From Candidatus Hydrogenedentota bacterium (lineage in GTDB: Bacteria; Hydrogenedentota; Hydrogenedentia; Hydrogenedentales; CAITNO01): a stretch of 64,000 nt of DNA. The stretch spans positions 1 through 64,000 of the forward strand of contig CAITNO010000152.1 of assembly GCA_903893795.1 (NCBI GenBank). Direction: 5' to 3'. A program made the translations under genes and the position numbers. The notes beneath the pieces were generated by a model. It did no database searches. It had not been told where the DNA came from and saw nothing but the letters and a program-made list of their open reading frames with translations. How positions within the stretch are numbered: position 1 is the first letter of the stretch; each line of letters starts with the position of its first letter. This document shows, piece by piece, positions 1 to 8,257 of this stretch.

Positions 1-226
1 TATCTTGCACCCAGCCCACGGGCTGAACAAAGTGCGTATGGGAGCCCGGTTCATGCCTTGGAAAAGGGACCAAGATACGCCGGTCGGCCACGTCCGACCG
101 ACAATTTGACTTGGCCTTCTCATGGGAGGCGGGACGCCTGCAGCACGTGCCGTGTGAATAAACTCGTCCCAGATTCTTCCCTATTGCAGTGTTCCCGGTT
201 TCAACCGGAAAAGCAAGGAGTGCTCC

Positions 227-1603
227 ATGTTGGCCGCATTGTTGACCACGGCGTTGATTTTGACTGCCCAGCCTGTCCCGCAACCGCGCAATTATGTCCT
301 GGAGAACGCGCTCAAGGTGTGGGATGTGGATGCCACGGACATGAACGGGGACGGTGTGGCAGACATTCTGCTGCTCACTTCGGACGAGCGCAGCGACCCG
401 CTGAAGAAGGAGTTGACGCTTTTCCTGTCCGACGACAAGGGCGGCTATCCCGCCAAACCGTCCGTTGTGCTGCCGCTCGACCCGTCCATGGGCGCGGCCA
501 TGCTGGCCGAATGCGACGGCAAGGCGCCCAAGGAACTGGTGGTGCTGGACGCCACGGGTGCGCAGGTATTCCACTTCGAGGGGGGCAAATTCGAGAAGAT
601 TGGCGAGCCCCGGTTCTTCTCGCTGCTGCCGAGCCACACCAAGGAGCCGTCTTTCCTCAAGCACAGCACCAAGGACCTGCTGGGCGACGGCCGCGATGTA
701 TGGTTCATTCCCACGCCGTCCGGTTATGACCTGCGCCGCATGGACGGCTCGGTGGCGCTGGCTGAATGCGACGTGGTCAGCGAAATGCGCCGCGAGGAGA
801 ACACCTACATCGTGCACCGGCTGCCCGCCGTTCACCCCTTCGACCTGCCCGGTGAGAAGACCAAGGGGATCGCCTTTCTCAGCGACGAATTCGCCGATTT
901 TGCCCACGGCCCTGACTGGAAACAGCATGAGCGGTTCCGCATTCCGATTAACCTGGAGGAGAAATGGCAGGGCGAGGCCAAGATGGAGGACTTTAACAAC
1001 GACGGACTGCCCGACCTGGTGGTGACGCAGACGAAGGGCACCGTCAACATGATGGCTCAAACACAGATTTACCTGGCGAAGGAGCCCTTCAAGTACCCGG
1101 AGAAGCCCACCAAGACCTTCTCCAACAAAGGCGGCATATCGAGCCCCATACTGATCGATGTGGACGGCGACAAGAAGAAGGACGTGGTGCTCATCAGCAT
1201 TCCGCTGGGCGTGACCAATTTCATCAACTTTTTTGTGCGCGGCAAGATCGCCATTCATGCCGACGTGTACCTGTTTAACGGCACGGACTTTGGCGACAAG
1301 CCCACCTTTACCACCGGCCTGACCATGGACGCCCCGGAGGGCCGCGAGCGCGTCGCCTACACCTTCGGCGATTTCAGCGGCGATGGAAGGCTCGACGTGG
1401 CCTACGGCAAGGAAAGCGACACGCTCGCCATCCGCACGGGCGAGAAGGAAAAGTTTCTCTCCTCCGATTCCTGGGTGGAAATCAAGGTGCCCAGTTTCGG
1501 CATGGCCGAGGCTTACGACTTGAACCACAACGCCGGGCAGGACATCATCATGTACCATCCCGGCGGGCCGAATGCGAAGCGGGTGGACGTGATAGTGTTT
1601 TGA
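227..1603 (+). CDS. Secreted FG-GAP/VCBS-repeat protein
   Basis: 458 residues, probably exported: the first 15 or so residues are hydrophobic and end near an AQP site. Five aspartate-rich calcium-type loops of the FG-GAP kind are visible: DMNGDGVAD near residue 38, FNNDGLPD near 254, DVDGDKKKD near 311, FSGDGRLD near 382 and a weaker DLNHNAGQD near 430. In known families these mark blades of an integrin-alpha-like beta-propeller used for binding at the cell surface. The start at 227 is supported by AAGGAG six bases upstream. No catalytic domain is visible and the ligand is unknown. It stands alone, with repeat-filled DNA on its 3' side. Confidence 0.8.
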   Translation: MLAALLTTALILTAQPVPQPRNYVLENALKVWDVDATDMNGDGVADILLLTSDERSDPLKKELTLFLSDDKGGYPAKPSVVLPLDPSMGAAMLAECDGKAPKELVVLDATGAQVFHFEGGKFEKIGEPRFFSLLPSHTKEPSFLKHSTKDLLGDGRDVWFIPTPSGYDLRRMDGSVALAECDVVSEMRREENTYIVHRLPAVHPFDLPGEKTKGIAFLSDEFADFAHGPDWKQHERFRIPINLEEKWQGEAKMEDFNNDGLPDLVVTQTKGTVNMMAQTQIYLAKEPFKYPEKPTKTFSNKGGISSPILIDVDGDKKKDVVLISIPLGVTNFINFFVRGKIAIHADVYLFNGTDFGDKPTFTTGLTMDAPEGRERVAYTFGDFSGDGRLDVAYGKESDTLAIRTGEKEKFLSSDSWVEIKVPSFGMAEAYDLNHNAGQDIIMYHPGGPNAKRVDVIVF

Positions 1604-1679
1604 TTGTGGCCGTATGGAAAGGGCCGGGAGGGCATATTGGGTCTTTACTGTGGGCGGCGACCCATCCAATTGTTCCACC

Positions 1680-1706
1680 GTACCGCAGGAGTCCCGCCTG
1701 CGGTAC
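1680..1706. repeat. Palindromic repeat, family A
   Basis: GTACCGCAGG pairs perfectly with CCTGCGGTAC across a 7-base loop. The same core is found at 3741-3822 and, degenerate, near 129-147. It lies about 140 bases before the three-hairpin repeat at 1847, the same arrangement as in the second copy. Confidence 0.75.
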
Positions 1707-1846
1707 GGGACCGGCATTTGGAAAATGGAAGATGCGAGGGCGAATGTCTCAGACTTCAAGGGCTGGACCGAGGCTGTGTAGCGCAACATGGCCTGTTTCA
1801 ATGCCGCGACCGGCTTCAGCGCGCACCCCCTTATCGTCCCACGTTC

Positions 1847-1945
1847 CACGCGCCGAAGGCGCACAAAAAGACAGCCCAGGGCAACGCCCCGGGAAAACGG
1901 ATTCCAACGAAAAACAAGCACTGAAAGTGCGCAACAAACGCGTTT
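1847..1945 (+). repeat. Three-hairpin structured repeat, family B copy 1
   Basis: Three successive hairpins are visible: GCGCCGAAGGCGC, an imperfect CCCAGGGCAACGCCCCGGG, and GCACTGAAAGTGC at 1918-1930. The first 46 bases differ from the copy at 3952 at one position. In the third hairpin the A-T pair here (1920/1928) is a G-C pair in the other copy, a compensatory change. Confidence 0.75.
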
Positions 1946-1995
1946 TGCCTTAACGCAGCGCCAGTTGAAAAGGTCCCCGGTTTCCCTATCCACCC

Positions 1996-3372
1996 TCATC
2001 GACTCTGGTGAGAGAGCTTCCTCTTTCGCAGAAAAAGGACCAACGCGGTCAGACACACCCCGAGCACCAATCCGGCCGGGTCGGCCGCAGGCATGTTGGG
2101 TTCGAGGACGCCAATCTGCACAGAGTTGCTGGAACCCCATCCGTCCCCCGTCAGTTCGTAGAAATACGTGCCTGCATCTCTTTCGGTGAAATGGTCCACG
2201 TGGTACCTGTCGGACGTGGCGCCGGGAATTGCCGCACCGTTCTTCCACCACTGGTAGCCAACCACGCCGTCAGGCTCCCCTGCCGACAGCGTAAGCGTCA
2301 GGTCCTCGCCCAATTTATATCGGGTGCCCGGGCCCGTGTCGACGGTTAACAGGACGGGCGTCAGACACCACACATCATTCAAGAAGGTCCCATTGTCGGC
2401 CCCTCCACCGAGTACCCAGGCTTTCCCATCGAAGGTCACGACCGCCTGGGCCGCGCGTGTGCGCCATGGTGCATCCGGCATTTGAGACCATGTTGGGCCA
2501 TCTTTGGAACGCCACACCTCAGTGCTGGGAATGGTTTGGGGCGGCTCCCCGCTCATGTTGGTGGCATAGGCCCTCTCCATATCCCATACTTGGCTGTCGA
2601 AGGTGATGTAGGAGGCCATATACCCGACGCCCTCAGCACTGGCGCCCTGCCAGACAACGCCATCCGCTGAATACCAGGCATCGTGCAGCCATATCGCGCC
2701 ATAGTCGTAGTCGTAGTCCGCGCCACCCAGTATCCAAAGTTTGTCCTGAAACACCGTTCCAGCGACAAACCGGCCACTCCAGCCTGCACTTGGCGTAACC
2801 TGCGTCCAGTTCACTCCGTCTGGGGAATTCCAGACATCGTTCATAAGACCCGGCTCGTATATGTCCTGCCCGCCGAGAAACCACATCTTGCCTTGAAACA
2901 CCCGCAAAAAAGGGCCGTAACGCGTGCCCCATGGACAATCCGCAACGCGACTCCAGCTCTTTCCATCAGTGGAATTCCAGATGTCGCCCGGCGAATTCCA
3001 ACTGGCGACGACCCACAGCAGATTATCGAACACTACAACCGCATTCGATCCACTCCACCCCAGCCATGTTGTCCCTTCCGTTTCCAGCGTCCAAGTGCAT
3101 CCATCGGATGAGGACCATATATCCCTCATCTGGCCGGTCACAGTGTCGCCCTGCCCCCCGACAACCCACATTCGGTTCTTGAAGCTAACCGCGGCATGTC
3201 CGGCACGACCCGCCCACGGCGCAGCGGCGGTGACTTGGGTCCAATAATAGCCGCGGTTGGGTGGCTGTGCAACGCTGCTCACGGACAGGAGGCACGCGAA
3301 ACCAAATACAATCATTTGCATCAAGACGGGCACAATACGGAAAAGGGCTGAGAAATCCGGGTTCCCCCCCAT
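1996..3372 (-). CDS. Secreted Kelch-repeat protein with Ig-like domain and C-terminal membrane anchor
   Basis: 458 residues when started at 3372, where an AGAGAGGTG ribosome site precedes the ATG; the frame is open further upstream but without a better start. Residues 1-35 form a signal peptide ending in SVAQ. Residues 40-365 are Kelch/galactose-oxidase-like blades with repeated WVVGGQ, WFLGGQ, WILGGA and WVLGGG strands, each followed by a DVW or DIW turn and an SxDG turn. About 370-430 resembles an immunoglobulin-like domain (YQWWKNGAAIPGAT, DAGTYFYEL). The last 30 residues are a hydrophobic helix followed by RKRK, like PEP-CTERM-type sorting signals but without a clear PEP motif. Probably surface-attached and binding; no catalytic residues recognised. 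Flanked on both sides by the same composite repeat. Confidence 0.8.
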   Translation of the reverse strand: MGGNPDFSALFRIVPVLMQMIVFGFACLLSVSSVAQPPNRGYYWTQVTAAAPWAGRAGHAAVSFKNRMWVVGGQGDTVTGQMRDIWSSSDGCTWTLETEGTTWLGWSGSNAVVVFDNLLWVVASWNSPGDIWNSTDGKSWSRVADCPWGTRYGPFLRVFQGKMWFLGGQDIYEPGLMNDVWNSPDGVNWTQVTPSAGWSGRFVAGTVFQDKLWILGGADYDYDYGAIWLHDAWYSADGVVWQGASAEGVGYMASYITFDSQVWDMERAYATNMSGEPPQTIPSTEVWRSKDGPTWSQMPDAPWRTRAAQAVVTFDGKAWVLGGGADNGTFLNDVWCLTPVLLTVDTGPGTRYKLGEDLTLTLSAGEPDGVVGYQWWKNGAAIPGATSDRYHVDHFTERDAGTYFYELTGDGWGSSNSVQIGVLEPNMPAADPAGLVLGVCLTALVLFLRKRKLSHQSR

Positions 3373-3740
3373 ATATTCACCTCTCTTGGGAAAGTGAAAT
3401 CTCAAACCGGCCCGACGGCCAACCAAACGCAGACCCATGACGCACTCCCTCGGCAGCACTTGTGCCTCCTCCGAAAAACAGAAAACACCCCTCATACGAG
3501 AGACCGCTTTAACTTAATATATACAGCGCGGCCTGCCAATTGTCAATATGAATCTTCACGCCCCAATCGCCGGGCAAGCATGGTGCCCATGCACATGAAC
3601 GACTCCGCATCTCCCAACGGGATTAGGGAGCAAAACCCCGTTGGGGCATCGGCGAAACCCGGTCAATCACCGTTTCCCCCAAATGTTGCCGCTGGCGCAG
3701 GGTCAACCTGCCGGGTGCCACCGGCATCCCGCCTGTCCAG

Positions 3741-3822
3741 TACCGCAGGCGTCCCACCTGCCTTGTGCTTCCCTGCATAGGTGGTGGGGACGGGAACCAA
3801 GGCAGGTGGGACGCCTGCGGTA
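3741..3822. repeat. Long inverted repeat, family A pair
   Basis: The 25 bases at 3741-3765 are the exact reverse complement of 3798-3822, separated by 32 bases. Each arm contains the family A core GGCGTCCCACCTGCC or its complement. In RNA or cruciform DNA this would form a 25-bp stem. Confidence 0.85.
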
Positions 3823-3951
3823 CGGACCAGCCTTTGAAAAACAGGGGAGCAGGTGAATCGCGCGAACTCAAAGGCAGGAACGCGGTCATATTGCCCGCAA
3901 CCGCACGGTTGCAATGCCGTGACCATTGCAATGCCCACAACCTTTTCGTCT

Positions 3952-4050
3952 CACGCGCCGAAGGCGCACAAAAAGACAGCCCGGGGCAACGCCCCGGGAA
4001 ACAGAACACCGCAACAAACAAGCGCTGAAAGCGCGCAACAGACGCATTTT
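3952..4050 (+). repeat. Three-hairpin structured repeat, family B copy 2
   Basis: Second copy of the repeat at 1847, in the same orientation, on the other side of the Kelch gene. The hairpins are GCGCCGAAGGCGC, CCCGGGGCAACGCCCCGGG and GCGCTGAAAGCGC (4022-4034). Here the third stem has G-C at 4024/4032 where copy 1 has A-T. Confidence 0.75.
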
Positions 4051-4102
4051 CATGAGTCAGTGCCCTTCGGAAGCATCGCCATTTTCGGCAATAAAAAGGG
4101 CA

Positions 4103-4133
4103 CGGCCCGGAACAATACTGCCGTTCCGGGCCG
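4103..4133 (-). terminator. Rho-independent terminator of glnBA
   Basis: CGGCCCGGAAC and GTTCCGGGCCG form a perfect 11-bp stem with a 9-base loop. On the minus strand it lies 35 bases after the glnA stop and is followed by a short T run (A's at 4094-4098 on the plus strand). Confidence 0.8.
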
Positions 4134-4167
4134 CGCAAACAACCATCCTCTTTGGATGAGGTATGGA

Positions 4168-5592
4168 TCAAATGTCGTAGTAGAGGTAGAACTCGTAGGG
4201 ATGGGGGCGAAGGTTGACGGCTTCGACCTCGTTGACGCGCTTGTAGCGGATCCAGGTCTCGAGGGCGTCTTCGGTGAACACGTCGCCCTTGAGGAGGTAG
4301 TCGTGATCCTTTTCGAGGGCAAGCAGCGCCTCGGCAAGGCTGCCCGGAACCTGCGGGATCTTGGCCTTTTCTTCCGCCGGCAGATCGTAGAGATCCTTGT
4401 CCATCGGCTCGCCCGGATCAATCTTGTTCTGGATGCCGTCGAGGCCGGCCATCAGCAGGGCCGAGAAGGCCAGGTACGGGTTGCAGGACGGATCGGGAAC
4501 GCGGAACTCAACGCGCTTGGCCTTCGGGCTGGGCGAGTACATGGGGATGCGGGCGCAGGCGCTGCGGTTGCGGGCCGAGTAGGCGATGTTGACCGGCGCT
4601 TCGTAGCCCGGCACCAGGCGCTTGTAGCTGTTCATGGTCGGGTTGGTGATGGCCACCAGCGAGTTGGCGTGCTTGAGCAGGCCGCCGATGAACCACAGGG
4701 CTTCCTGGCTCAGGCCGGCGTACTTGTTGCCGGCGAACATCGGGTTGCCGTCCTTCCACAGGGAAAGGTGGCAGTGCATGCCGGAGCCGTTGTCGCTGAA
4801 GAGCGGCTTGGGCATGAAGGTCGCGGTCTTGCCGTGCTTGCGGGCCACGTTCTTGATGATGTACTTGAAGAGCGTGAGCTGGTCGGCCATGTTCGTCAGG
4901 GGCTGGAAGCGCAGGTCGATTTCGCACTGTCCGGCGGTGGCCACTTCGTGGTGGTGGCACTCAACGGTCAGGCCTGCCTGGATCATGACATCGGACATTT
5001 CCTGGCGGATGTTGTGGAGCTGGTCCGACGGCGGCACGGGGAAGTAGCCTTCCTTGTGGCGCAGCTTGTAGCCGAGGTTCGGCTGCTCGTCGCGGCCCGT
5101 GTTCCAGGCGGCCTCATCGCTGTCGATGAAGTAGAAGCCGTGGGACGCGCCCTGGGAGTAGCGGATGTTGTCGAAGATGAAGAATTCGGCTTCCGGTCCG
5201 ACGTACACGGTGTCGGCGATGCCGGTGGAAAGCAGGTAGTTTTCGGCCTTCTGGGCGATATTGCGCGGGTCGCGCGAATAGCGCTCTTTGGTGATCGGGT
5301 CAAGGATGTTGCAGTACAGGATCAGCGTGGGGATTTCGGAGAAGGGGTCGAAGGTGGCCGTGCGCGGGTCGGGCATCACGAGCATGTCACTCTCGTTGAT
5401 CGCCTGCCAGCCGCGGATACTGGAGCCGTCAAAGCCCAGCCCCTCTTCAAACACTTCCTCTTTGATCTGCTCGACCGGGAAGGTGAAGTGCTGCTGAAGT
5501 CCCGGGAAGTCCATGAACCGTAGGTCGATGAACTTGATTCCCTTCTCTTTAATCACTGCCAATACTTCTTTTGCGCCGTAATCCTTGTGCAT
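4168..5592 (-). CDS. glnA: Glutamine synthetase, type I
   Basis: 474 residues, the full length of a dodecameric GS-I. It makes glutamine from glutamate, ammonia and ATP in the cytoplasm. Diagnostic segments are all present: GFDGSSIRGW near residue 53, the metal-binding VGPEAEFFIFD, the ATP-site GSGMHCHLSLWKDG and NPTMNSYKRLVPGYEAP. An adenylylation-type loop DKDLYDLPAEE places Tyr402 at the position modified by GlnE in GSI-beta enzymes, so covalent control is likely, although glnE is not in the window. GGGAG lies six bases before the ATG. It follows glnB by 93 bases on the same strand and ends at a clear terminator, so the two are probably one nitrogen-controlled transcript. Confidence 0.97.
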   Translation of the reverse strand: MHKDYGAKEVLAVIKEKGIKFIDLRFMDFPGLQQHFTFPVEQIKEEVFEEGLGFDGSSIRGWQAINESDMLVMPDPRTATFDPFSEIPTLILYCNILDPITKERYSRDPRNIAQKAENYLLSTGIADTVYVGPEAEFFIFDNIRYSQGASHGFYFIDSDEAAWNTGRDEQPNLGYKLRHKEGYFPVPPSDQLHNIRQEMSDVMIQAGLTVECHHHEVATAGQCEIDLRFQPLTNMADQLTLFKYIIKNVARKHGKTATFMPKPLFSDNGSGMHCHLSLWKDGNPMFAGNKYAGLSQEALWFIGGLLKHANSLVAITNPTMNSYKRLVPGYEAPVNIAYSARNRSACARIPMYSPSPKAKRVEFRVPDPSCNPYLAFSALLMAGLDGIQNKIDPGEPMDKDLYDLPAEEKAKIPQVPGSLAEALLALEKDHDYLLKGDVFTEDALETWIRYKRVNEVEAVNLRPHPYEFYLYYDI

Positions 5593-5685
5593 GGATGGCT
5601 CCCTTCGTAGTTTGCCACTGTGCCTATTGTTTCACCGTCCGCCGCGCGGACGTGTCGTTCACCTGTTTCAGCGGGGTCGGGGCTG

Positions 5686-6027
5686 TTACTGCAACACCGC
5701 GTCTCCCGTCTCGCTTGTGCGGATGCGGATGGCCTCCTCCACGGGTATGACGAAGATCTTGCCATCACCAATGCGGCCCGTCGAGGCGGACTGGACGATG
5801 GCCTTCACCACCGCTTCCAGGCCCTCATCGGTCACCACGATCTCGAGCTTCACCTTGGGGAGAAACTCGACAACGTATTCGGCGCCGCGGTACAGTTCCT
5901 TGTGGCCCTTCTGCCGTCCAAAGCCCTTGACCTCGGTTACGGTCAGGCCCTGAACTCCAACCTTGGCCAGCGCCTCCTTCACTTCCTCAAGCTTGAACGG
6001 TTTAATAATCGCTTCAACCTTTTTCAT
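5686..6027 (-). CDS. glnB: Nitrogen regulatory protein PII
   Basis: 113 residues starting MKKVEAIIKPFK; an upstream in-frame ATG at 6054 would add nine residues, but the canonical PII start fits family length and has GGAGAGAG before it. PII is a trimeric sensor of 2-oxoglutarate, ATP/ADP and glutamine that controls glutamine synthetase and its regulators. The T-loop carries Tyr51 (RGAEYVV), the uridylylation site of the GlnB/GlnK group. The C-terminal TGRIGDGKIFV ATP-site signature is intact. It is the first gene of the glnB-glnA pair. No amtB lies next to it, which favours GlnB over GlnK. Confidence 0.95.
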   Translation of the reverse strand: MKKVEAIIKPFKLEEVKEALAKVGVQGLTVTEVKGFGRQKGHKELYRGAEYVVEFLPKVKLEIVVTDEGLEAVVKAIVQSASTGRIGDGKIFVIPVEEAIRIRTSETGDAVLQ

Positions 6028-6239
6028 CTTGCTCTCTCCACATAATAGGGGCACCCGACAAAATGGCCCGTTTCCCGGACCTTTGCCTTTTCCATGTCCC
6101 GCAGGAATCCATTATCCCGCGACAGGAACTGAATCATAGACCAAATTACCAAGAAAGACCACTCGACAAAATCATTACATTCGTCATGCACCGGCATCAA
6201 GCAAAATCTTCACTCATACCAGCCCTGTATGGGTGCGTA

Positions 6240-6255
6240 TGCAAGAGTCATGCCA
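6240..6255 (-). promoter_or_regulatory. Candidate sigma-54 (-24/-12) promoter of glnBA
   Basis: On the minus strand the sequence reads TGGCATGACTCTTGCA, matching TGGCACG-N4-TTGCW at all but one position, with GG and GC exactly ten bases apart. Transcription would start near 6229, about 200 bases before glnB. A 10-bp inverted repeat, CGGCATCAAG at 6192-6201 and CTTGATGCCG at 6285-6294, brackets it. Confidence 0.65.
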
Positions 6256-6623
6256 TGACAGGTGAAAGCGGCTTTTTCCGGCACCTTGATGCCGTATCGC
6301 CTGCGTTCATGAATTCAGGGCTTTGTTCCCATCTTACTCATGGATAACGACTTATAAAATCCTCCCATTCTTCTGCCATCGGGAAGACTATGGAACTCTT
6401 TTGCTATTGTGCCGCCCAAAACGCCCGGCGATTTCATACCGTTTGGTGGGATTTGTCTCTAAAACCACCGTTCTGTAGCAGTTCATTCGACCCCAGCCAG
6501 TCCCAGGAAATACGGGCGCCTTTCTCCAGCCCCCCCAAGAGCAGGCAAGACAAAGCTTGCCCATTGCCTCCGCCCCTTTCATGGGGACCTCTCAGGCACA
6601 TCCGGACGCATTTTTATTAACAC

Positions 6624-6652
6624 TTGCAGATTAGTCAACAATTTACTATAAT
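6624..6652 (+). promoter_or_regulatory. Sigma-70 promoter of the RHH gene
   Basis: TTGCAG and a perfect TATAAT (6647-6652) are separated by 17 bases. Initiation near 6659 would give a leader of about 47 bases before the ATG at 6706. Confidence 0.6.
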
Positions 6653-6705
6653 AGTTGCCATGCGTTCGGAGTGAGTGCTGAACCAAAGGACGCGAGACGC
6701 TGTCC

Positions 6706-7212
6706 ATGCAAACACGACAAAAACAGGAACGGGTTGTCGAGGCGGTTCGCCGGGGACTGGAAGGCGAGGCGGCGGTGGCTTTTGTGCGCCAAAGCGGCTT
6801 TCTGGTCACTCCGCTGGGCTTGGTGCGCCATCTCAGGACTCTGGGAGGCCGCGCCCGCATTCTCGAACTCGTTCATGAAGGCAAAACCAACGTGGAAATC
6901 CTCGAAATGCAGTTTCCCACCGAACGCCTGACCCGGCTTCACGTGCCCCCCCAGGAACAGGCGGATTTGTTTGGTTCGGTGGACCTTTCGCACGAGCCCG
7001 TCAGGCTTCCCGACCTGCAGCCCGGCGATTTTGACACCACCCGGCTGACACTGCGCGTGCCCAATGACCTTTATCACGCGCTGGGCATTGCCGCAAGGGT
7101 TGAGGGGGTAAACCGCAACCAGTTAATCGTTGACATCTTGACCTCGGCGCTGTCGCGCACCCCGAATATGGACCGTTATCCAGACTTGGACGTGCTTGGG
7201 GATGATGAGTGA
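6706..7212 (+). CDS. Ribbon-helix-helix domain protein, probable DNA-binding regulator
   Basis: 168 residues. The C-terminal part (about residues 110-150, TTRLTLRVPNDLYHAL followed by GVNRNQLIVDILTSAL) fits an Arc/MetJ-type ribbon-helix-helix: one DNA-contacting strand and two helices. The first 100 residues are not recognised; they are charged, helical and not membrane-bound. Proteins of this fold are dimeric repressors or antitoxins, but no toxin gene follows, so a stand-alone regulator is more likely. A good promoter lies just upstream, while the ribosome site is weak (AAAGGA 15 bases before the ATG). Target unknown. Confidence 0.6.
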   Translation: MQTRQKQERVVEAVRRGLEGEAAVAFVRQSGFLVTPLGLVRHLRTLGGRARILELVHEGKTNVEILEMQFPTERLTRLHVPPQEQADLFGSVDLSHEPVRLPDLQPGDFDTTRLTLRVPNDLYHALGIAARVEGVNRNQLIVDILTSALSRTPNMDRYPDLDVLGDDE

Positions 7213-7569
7213 GGCCAAACGCCCCCTCCCTTCCTTGTTCCAAGATGCAAGGTCCGACAAGCAAATCTTGAGAAACGATGGCCAGCTCTGCTAAAGAAGT
7301 GCATGTGCCGCCGGGTTACAGGCACCCGTTTCCGATACGCGACAGTGCTGCCGTCCCTTGGCCTTGGACGGAAACAGTAGCAGTCCCCCGGCGCCTTGTT
7401 CCGGTCACAATATCGACTATATGTTGTATGTCGGGGACAGGCTGTGCGAAGATATGGACATTGCAATGTGGGAAGATCTTTCTCTTCCCTTGCGTTGTAG
7501 ACTGGAACCTTTTCCCGCTAGGCGGGATTAAAATATACAAAGCCAAAATACGGCTGTCAGGAAGGCATT
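7213..7569. other. Intergenic region upstream of the ECF sigma gene
   Basis: 357 bases. The 3' end holds an ECF-like promoter (7504-7532). No gene or known RNA is recognised in the remainder. Confidence 0.5.
7504..7532 (+). promoter_or_regulatory. Candidate ECF-type promoter of the sigma operon
   Basis: GGAACC, the hallmark -35 of ECF sigma factors, is followed 17 bases later by ATTAAA. A perfect palindrome CCCGC-TAG-GCGGG (7514-7526) fills the spacer and could be an operator. It would start transcription about 30 bases before the sigma gene and suggests self-regulation. Confidence 0.4.
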
Positions 7570-8241
7570 ATGGCGGAAGAACAGAGCAATATTGCGGTAT
7601 TTCGCAGCGAAACGTCCCGGTTGCGGGATGCGAGCACCCCGTTGCCCTTCGCTCAGTGGACCGATGAGAACCTGATGCTGGAGCATGGGCGCGGTTCGGA
7701 GGCCGCGTTCGAGGAACTGGTCCGCAGGTTTCACCGCTCCGTCTTCAATTACATCTATCGCATGGTGCAGAACCGCCACGTCGGCGAGGAACTGACCCAG
7801 GAAGTGTTCATGGCGCTGGTGAAAAACGGCGAGCGCTACACCCCCACCGCCAAGTTCTCCACCTACCTCTACACCATCGCGTCCAATATCGTCTACAAGG
7901 AATGGGCCCGGCAGAAGCGCCGCCCGAAGATGTTCAGCCTTTCGTGGTGGAGCAACGACCACGAGGGCGAGGGCGAATCGCCCATAGACACCGTGCGCGA
8001 CGAGAGCGCCTGCGTGCTCACCGCGTTCAAGCGGGGCGAAATCTCCGAGGCGGTCAACGAGGCGCTGCACAAGATCGCCCCCCACTACCGCGAGGCCTTC
8101 GTGTTCAAGCGTTTCCAGGGGCTGTCCTACGAGGAAATAGCCGAGATCACCGACTGCCCGATCGGCACGGTGAAATCGCGCATCGCGCGGGCCGAACAGG
8201 CGCTGCGCCCCCACCTCGAAAAATACCGCGAATACGTCTGA
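7570..8241 (+). CDS. RNA polymerase sigma factor, ECF subfamily
   Basis: 223 residues. Region 2 lies at about 36-115 (FEELVRRFHRSVFNYIYRMV, then EELTQEVFMALV and FSTYLYTIASNIVYKEWAR), and region 4 at about 162-217 with a helix-turn-helix, LSYEEIAEITDCPIGTVKSRI. Region 3 is missing, as expected of ECF factors. It would direct RNA polymerase to a small regulon in response to an envelope signal. The next gene, 16 bases on, looks like its membrane-anchored anti-sigma factor, and a DUF4097 protein follows, so all three form an operon. AGGAAGG lies just before the ATG. The N-terminal 35 residues are an extension with no recognised role. Confidence 0.93.
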   Translation: MAEEQSNIAVFRSETSRLRDASTPLPFAQWTDENLMLEHGRGSEAAFEELVRRFHRSVFNYIYRMVQNRHVGEELTQEVFMALVKNGERYTPTAKFSTYLYTIASNIVYKEWARQKRRPKMFSLSWWSNDHEGEGESPIDTVRDESACVLTAFKRGEISEAVNEALHKIAPHYREAFVFKRFQGLSYEEIAEITDCPIGTVKSRIARAEQALRPHLEKYREYV

Positions 8242-8257
8242 CACGGGACGGAATGGC

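Larger units (their letters stand above)
1604..1995. other. Intergenic region carrying a composite repeat
   Basis: The gap between the FG-GAP gene and the convergent Kelch gene holds a palindrome at 1680-1706 and a three-hairpin repeat at 1847-1945. Both have counterparts at 3741-4050. I see no gene here; reading frames crossing it are artefacts of the repeat. Confidence 0.6.
3373..4167. other. Repeat-rich intergenic region between Kelch gene and glnA
   Basis: About 800 bases without a credible gene. It holds the paired family A palindromes (3741-3822), the second three-hairpin repeat (3952-4050) and the glnA terminator (4103-4133). Nothing is recognised in 3373-3740 apart from the presumed promoter of the Kelch gene. 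Confidence 0.6.
6028..6705. other. Divergent regulatory region between glnB and the RHH gene
   Basis: About 680 bases, noticeably more AT-rich than neighbouring genes. It holds a sigma-54-type promoter for glnB (6240-6255, minus strand) and a sigma-70 promoter for the rightward gene (6624-6652). No gene is recognised in the rest. Confidence 0.6.

Noticed and set aside
3853..5523. 556-codon open frame on the plus strand opposite glnA
   Set aside because: Antisense shadow of glutamine synthetase that also runs through the repeat region.
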